The position numbers and the translations under genes are program-made. From NCBI GenBank assembly GCA_023548195.1, contig JAJHZJ010000082.1, forward strand, positions 124,001 to 188,000: 64,000 nucleotides of DNA, written 5' to 3'. The notes beneath the pieces were generated by a model. The model was given only the letters and a program-made list of their open reading frames with translations, had not been told where the DNA came from and did not search any database. This document shows positions 63,966 to 64,000 of this stretch, one piece after another. Source of the DNA: Bettongia penicillata ogilbyi (Eukaryota; Chordata; Mammalia; Diprotodontia; Potoroidae). Numbering within the stretch: position 1 is the first letter of the stretch; every line of letters starts with the position of its first letter.

Positions 63966-64000
63966 TGCTCAAGGTCACATTGATACTTCATGGTAAGCCA

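Noticed and set aside
1..64000. CRISPR array, operon, phage or bacterial mobile island
   Set aside because: No regularly spaced direct repeats, no dense coding, and vertebrate LINE/SINE content throughout. The window is nuclear vertebrate DNA.

Overview
This is a vertebrate nuclear genomic segment, AT-rich and dense in interspersed repeats. The repeat content points to a marsupial: half-L1 (ORF1-only) elements, RTE elements and RTE-tailed SINEs, tRNA-headed SINEs with the 'GATAGAGCACC' head, and MIR/L2 copies that are still easy to read. No intact protein-coding gene, rRNA, tRNA gene or CRISPR array is visible. Long open reading frames are all explained by transposons, apart from one unassigned candidate exon near 39.8 kb. 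The window therefore reads as intergenic or deep intronic DNA. Family names come from recall of consensus features, not from a database search.

Layout. 0-2.5 kb: MIR and L2 debris, including an inverted duplicate. 2.3-5 kb: a SINE next to a three-level nest (Tigger-type DNA transposon, split by an L1 3' end, itself split by a second L1 3' end). 5.2-6.1 kb: hAT-type MITEs and a SINE. 6.58-10.37 kb: one RTE retrotransposon whose 5' part is inverted, flanked by a 14-bp target-site duplication. 10.4-13.8 kb: L2, MIR and two mariner-type MITEs. 13.8-26.4 kb: three ORF1-only L1 elements (+, -, +) separated by L2, old L1 and unique DNA. 26.5 kb: a Y-box cold-shock-domain pseudogene fragment. 27-38 kb: MIR, L2, several tRNA-derived SINEs and microsatellites among unique DNA. 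38.6-39.6 kb: an old L1 split by an LTR-like insert. 40.7-41.5 kb: a Charlie-like hAT transposon with a transposase C-terminus. 43.5-45.5 kb: a long antisense L2. 46.3-46.9 kb: a composite SINE with RTE-derived parts next to a near-complete MIR. 47-58 kb: scattered MIR, L2 and SINE copies in unique DNA. 59-61.8 kb: L1 pieces, one nested inside another, with a long TA repeat. 63-64 kb: hAT MITE, CR1/L3, MIR and L2 pieces.

The connecting theme is retrotransposition. RTE and L1 supply reverse transcriptase, while SINEs and half-L1 elements appear to have used that machinery in trans. I found no new gene system. The best observations are the twin-primed RTE insertion, the three half-L1 copies (two sharing the same frameshifts), the RTE-derived composite SINE, and the candidate exon at 39.77-40.05 kb.
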